From Verrucomicrobiales bacterium (GTDB lineage Bacteria; Verrucomicrobiota; Verrucomicrobiia; Limisphaerales; UBA1100), in the NCBI GenBank assembly GCA_002724615.1, contig PBPF01000073.1, positions 4,066 through 14,099 of the forward strand: a DNA stretch of 10,034 bases, given 5' to 3'. The notes beneath the pieces are model-generated. The model made no database searches. It was given only the letters and a program-made list of their open reading frames with translations, and was not told where the DNA came from. Positions 6,543 through 10,034 of the stretch are shown one piece after another. Both the position numbers and the translations under genes were made by a program. Position 1 is the first letter of the stretch. The number at the start of each line of letters is the position of its first letter.

Positions 6543-6557
6543 TGATAATCATTATTG
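6543..6557. promoter_or_regulatory. Putative Fur/Zur-family operator
   Basis: TGATAATCATTATTG is an interrupted palindrome with a central C. GATAATCATTATT matches 12 of 13 positions of the 3' part of the classical Fur box (GATAATCATTATC). It is a short AT-rich block in otherwise GC-richer DNA, in the intergenic region upstream of the metal-transporter-like operon. Read on the minus strand it contains AATAAT, the best -10 candidate for that operon, so a bound regulator would block transcription. Fur, Zur and Mur boxes cannot be told apart at this level. The target could be the operon, gap, or both. Confidence 0.55.
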
Positions 6558-6580
6558 CGAACATGCCGATGACAGCACAA
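6551..6580 (-). promoter_or_regulatory. Candidate promoter for the five-gene minus-strand operon
   Basis: On the minus strand TTGTGC (6580-6575, only the first three bases matching the consensus) is followed after 18 bases by AATAAT (6556-6551, 5 of 6 bases of the consensus -10). Transcription would start near 6544, giving a leader of about 60 bases. The -35 is weak, so this is a candidate only. Its value is that the -10 coincides with the Fur-like box. Confidence 0.35.
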
Positions 6581-6596
6581 TTGGCGTTGACGCCAA
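6581..6596. promoter_or_regulatory. Inverted repeat overlapping the gap promoter (possible operator)
   Basis: TTGGCGTTGACGCCAA is a palindrome with two perfect 7-bp arms (TTGGCGT / ACGCCAA) around a 2-bp centre. The -35 hexamer of the gap promoter lies inside it. A compact 16-bp palindrome over a -35 element is a typical repressor site. No specific regulator family is recognised. Confidence 0.5.
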
Positions 6597-6614
6597 CCTC
6601 GCCATCCCCATAAT
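6587..6614 (+). promoter_or_regulatory. Sigma-70-type promoter for gap
   Basis: TTGACG (6587-6592, 5 of 6) and CATAAT (6609-6614, 5 of 6) are separated by 16 bp. Transcription would begin near 6621, leaving a leader of about 30 bases that contains the SD AGGA (6642-6645), five bases before the gap ATG. This is the best promoter in the window. Confidence 0.6.
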
Positions 6615-6632
6615 GCGCGCTCCGCTTTTTAG

Positions 6633-7679
<1,047 letters not shown>

Positions 7680-7693
7680 ACCCTATGAACCCT

Positions 7694-8944
7694 TTACTCC
7701 CCATCCCGCTTCACCGGCGGGGCGGGCACGGGTATCTTCACTGGCTTGAATCCCTGCGCGGCGCGGACCCCTTTGAATATTTCAAGCCCTTTCATATTCT
7801 GGGTCAGTCCTTCGCGCATTGACCGGGCGCGTGCTGCCATGCGTGGATTTTCCGCACGAGCCGCAAGTGTTAACCACTTGTAGGCCTCAACCACGTCCTT
7901 TTTCACCACACCATCCTCACCGCGGGATAATAGCAGTCCCAAGTTCGCCTGCGCATCTGGTAGTCCCGACTTGGCTGCCAGCAGCCACCAGTGGTGTGCA
8001 GCCGCTACGTCTTTTTTACATCCGAGTCCCTTGATCAATTGCCCCCCCAGCGCGTTGCAGGCACGCGCGTGGCCCTTCTTGGCAGCTTTTGCAAACAACT
8101 CATGTGCCGCCGGCAGGTTTTGTTCCACTCCCTGACCCTCATGGTACACCAGTCCCAACCGGTATTGCTCATCCAGATTGCCGTCATCAGCCTTGGCTTT
8201 CATGGCTTTTGTGTCGGGCAGCTCTTGTAGGTCGCCTGCTTCAATGCGCGCCAGCGCCTGTTTGGCACGCTGCACCATGTCCGGATCAAACGATTTTGCG
8301 GCAAGGTTCAGCCACTTGCGCGCCTCCTTCAAGTCCCGGGCCGTCCCATACCCGTCGGCCTTGGCGATGCCATAGCTCACCTGTGCGCCGGGATGCCCTC
8401 CCTTGGCTCCTTTCAGGAACCAGTTCAGCGCCGCCGTCAGGTCTTTCTTCACCACACGGCCAAACAAGTACAGACTGCCTAGATCGTATTGCGCCTTCGC
8501 GTTGCCCTGTTTGGCAGCCTTGATTGTCCATTCCTTGGCAGCCTCCTGCTCCGGCGGGCCTGACAGGCCGCGCATCAGCAATACGCCCAGCTTTGCCTGC
8601 GCATCTGCATCACCCTTTTTTGCCAACTCCTCCAGCGGCTTGCGGCAATCCTTGAATAGCCCCGATGCCCTGCCCACGTCCTGCGTCGCGCCCTTGCCTT
8701 CAAACACCAGTGCCGCCAGCCGGTATAGCGCTTTGGCATTCCCTTTAGCCGCAGACTGCGCGGCATATTGCACCGCCAGCTTGGGATTGCGCGCCACGCC
8801 CTTGCCTTCGGCGAAAATCTCCGCCAATTCATACTGCGCAGTGGCATTGCCTGTCCCGGCCTGCTTGGTTAGTGCTGGGATATCCGCACCCCACAACGTC
8901 TCCATGCACAGGCTGGTCGCGAGTACAAACCAAGGAAACTTCAT
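7694..8944 (-). CDS. Exported Sel1-repeat (TPR-like) protein
   Basis: The protein has 416 residues from the ATG at 8944. A TTG eight codons further out (8968) is possible but would spoil the signal peptide. MKFPWFVLATSLCMETLWGA is a Sec signal peptide. The rest is about eight Sel1 repeats of 34-40 residues, each with the AxYxLGxxYxxGxGVxxDxxxAxxWxxxAAxxG pattern, for example EQYRLGLVYHEGQGVEQNL and AQANLGLLLSRGEDGVVKKD. A non-repeat segment sits between repeats 5 and 6. The tail ends GFKPVKIPVPAPPVKRDGE. Sel1 repeats form an alpha-solenoid used for protein-protein contacts; the specific partner cannot be predicted. The protein probably acts in the periplasm. The gene converges on gap with 14 bp between the stops, and no terminator hairpin is visible there. 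It lies 52 bp downstream of a paralogous Sel1 gene and is probably co-transcribed. No SD is visible. Confidence 0.88.
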   Translation of the reverse strand: MKFPWFVLATSLCMETLWGADIPALTKQAGTGNATAQYELAEIFAEGKGVARNPKLAVQYAAQSAAKGNAKALYRLAALVFEGKGATQDVGRASGLFKDCRKPLEELAKKGDADAQAKLGVLLMRGLSGPPEQEAAKEWTIKAAKQGNAKAQYDLGSLYLFGRVVKKDLTAALNWFLKGAKGGHPGAQVSYGIAKADGYGTARDLKEARKWLNLAAKSFDPDMVQRAKQALARIEAGDLQELPDTKAMKAKADDGNLDEQYRLGLVYHEGQGVEQNLPAAHELFAKAAKKGHARACNALGGQLIKGLGCKKDVAAAHHWWLLAAKSGLPDAQANLGLLLSRGEDGVVKKDVVEAYKWLTLAARAENPRMAARARSMREGLTQNMKGLEIFKGVRAAQGFKPVKIPVPAPPVKRDGE

Positions 8945-8996
8945 GGCCAAAGGGTAGTGGGCCGACAACGAAACTCAAGCCCCAAGGTAGCAGTTG

Positions 8997-10034
8997 TTAC
9001 TTGGGCGTGTCTGTCGGTTTGAAGCCCAACACTGCCTTGAGTCCTGCGCGCTTTTCGGCGCTGCTCATCTTCTTCAGGACATCGAGGCAGGCCTGTCCAG
9101 CGTTGGGATGACCCTGCTGGTCGGCCAGATACAGCCACTTGTACGCCTGCACCCGGTCTGCCTCCACGTCGACCCCAATTGCATATAGCCGCCCCAAATC
9201 GTACTGCGCCACAGCCTTTCCCTTATTAGCCTCGGCGGTGAGTTGTTTAACATCCGCCTTGCCCAGGCTTTTGAGCACGCTCGGACGCTCGGGTCGAGGG
9301 ACAAACGCGCGTGCCAACGCGATGGCTTCCCGCTGCTGGGCCGGGGTGATTTTTTTGACAATAACATTTAGCATGATCTCCGCATCCCGGTACTTTGCTC
9401 TTGTGGCGGCCAAAAACGACCACTTGAACGCTTGGATAGGATCCTGCGGTCCGCCATCTCCATCTGTTAACATCACCGCAATGCCGTGCTGCGCTTTTGC
9501 CATTCCCTGTCTTGCCGCACGCAACATCCAAACCCGCGCCTCTTTTTGATCCTTCTTGATGTCCTCTCCGCTGTACAGCGCCACTCCCAGTTCGTGCTGT
9601 GCCATAGCAAAGCCCAAGTCCGCCGATTTACGCAGCCAGTACTCCCACTTTTCCAAGTCCTTCGAAATCTCCTTTCCCCTGCCGGTCCTGTACATCATGG
9701 AGATGGCGTGAGCGCCCCGTCTGTCTCCTTGGTCGAAAGCCTTTCGATACCAATGCATGGATTTTTTATAATCAAGCTTTGTTCCCGTGGCCCCCTCGAA
9801 ACATTGGCCAATGGCCAACTGCGCCTCTGCCTTGCCCTTTTCAGCAGCTTTTAACAACCATTCAAACCGCTTGGCCGGGTCGGGCTTGATCAGTATCTCG
9901 TGATTCTTGTCAGGCTCACGCAGGGCTGCCTTTAAGCCATATGTATAAAACACACCCATGTACCAGTATCCAGAGACATGGTCGGCTTCCGCCAGTTTGC
10001 GTGCCAGTTCCAGCGACTTCCGCGGGGATTTTTC
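8997..10034 (-). CDS. Sel1-repeat protein, partial (N-terminus beyond right edge of window)
   Basis: The frame stays open through the right end of the window. The 25 codons upstream of the first ATG (at 9959) read EKSPRKSLELARKLAEADHV and on into GYWYMGVFYTYG, which is itself Sel1-like sequence, so the ATG is internal and the start is missing. The 345 visible residues hold about six Sel1 repeats, such as AQLAIGQCFEGATGTKLD, AQHELGVALYSGEDIKKD and AQYDLGRLYAIGVDVEAD. A short interruption (ITPAQQREAIALARAF) is typical of the end of a Sel1 block. The last residues, LKAVLGFKPTDTPK, resemble the tail of the downstream Sel1 protein (VRAAQGFKPVKIP). A signal peptide is expected but lies outside the window. 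The function is unknown; the solenoid implies a scaffold or adaptor role. Confidence 0.88.
   Translation of the reverse strand, partial: EKSPRKSLELARKLAEADHVSGYWYMGVFYTYGLKAALREPDKNHEILIKPDPAKRFEWLLKAAEKGKAEAQLAIGQCFEGATGTKLDYKKSMHWYRKAFDQGDRRGAHAISMMYRTGRGKEISKDLEKWEYWLRKSADLGFAMAQHELGVALYSGEDIKKDQKEARVWMLRAARQGMAKAQHGIAVMLTDGDGGPQDPIQAFKWSFLAATRAKYRDAEIMLNVIVKKITPAQQREAIALARAFVPRPERPSVLKSLGKADVKQLTAEANKGKAVAQYDLGRLYAIGVDVEADRVQAYKWLYLADQQGHPNAGQACLDVLKKMSSAEKRAGLKAVLGFKPTDTPK

Noticed and set aside
7697..7732. GC-rich inverted sequence after gap as a terminator
   Set aside because: Only a short CCCGC/GCGGG pairing is possible, with no following T-run on either strand, and it lies inside the Sel1 coding end.
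9957..9959. ATG at 9959 as the start of the right-hand Sel1 gene
   Set aside because: The frame is open to the window end, and the upstream codons encode Sel1-like sequence rather than a non-coding leader or signal peptide.

Overview
The window reads as chromosomal DNA from a Gram-negative-type bacterium of the Planctomycetota/Verrucomicrobiota group, most likely Verrucomicrobiota. This is inferred from gene content: two secreted DUF3299 proteins, a small secreted jelly-roll-like protein, long Sel1-repeat proteins with signal peptides, and a Tm-1-like/PEP-hydrolase-like pair. GC content is moderate and coding density is very high. Several genes lack a clear Shine-Dalgarno sequence. No tRNA, rRNA, CRISPR array or mobile element is visible. 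Both ends of the window cut through genes.

Layout. (1) 1-2555, plus strand: the C-terminal part of a PEP-hydrolase-family TIM-barrel protein, a Tm-1-like ATP-binding (UPF0261) protein, and a small secreted protein of unknown function. (2) 2552-6480, minus strand: a tight five-gene operon. In transcription order it encodes an ABC ATPase, a MacB/FtsX-type permease, a histidine-rich lipoprotein, a DUF3299 lipoprotein with an extra N-terminal region, and a short DUF3299 paralogue. (3) 6481-6650: a divergent control region of 170 bp with two separate palindromes. One looks like a Fur/Zur-family box on the operon side. The other overlaps the -35 element of a good promoter reading toward gap. (4) 6651-7679, plus strand: a complete type I glyceraldehyde-3-phosphate dehydrogenase. 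(5) 7694-10034, minus strand: two tandem exported Sel1-repeat proteins, the upstream one cut by the window edge.

Main interpretation. The five-gene operon has the parts list of the ZrgABCDE-type zinc uptake system known from Vibrio cholerae: a MacB-like ABC pair, a His-rich metal-binding exported protein and DUF3299 proteins. Here it appears in a lineage where, to my knowledge, it has not been characterised. Its differences are that the His-rich component is a short lipoprotein and that DUF3299 is duplicated, with one copy extended. The Fur-family-like operator lying over the putative -10 element fits metal-dependent repression. The zinc assignment is inferred from family and context, not shown by the sequence. 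Region 1 is a split form of the two-domain arrangement seen in plant and fungal Tm-1 proteins.
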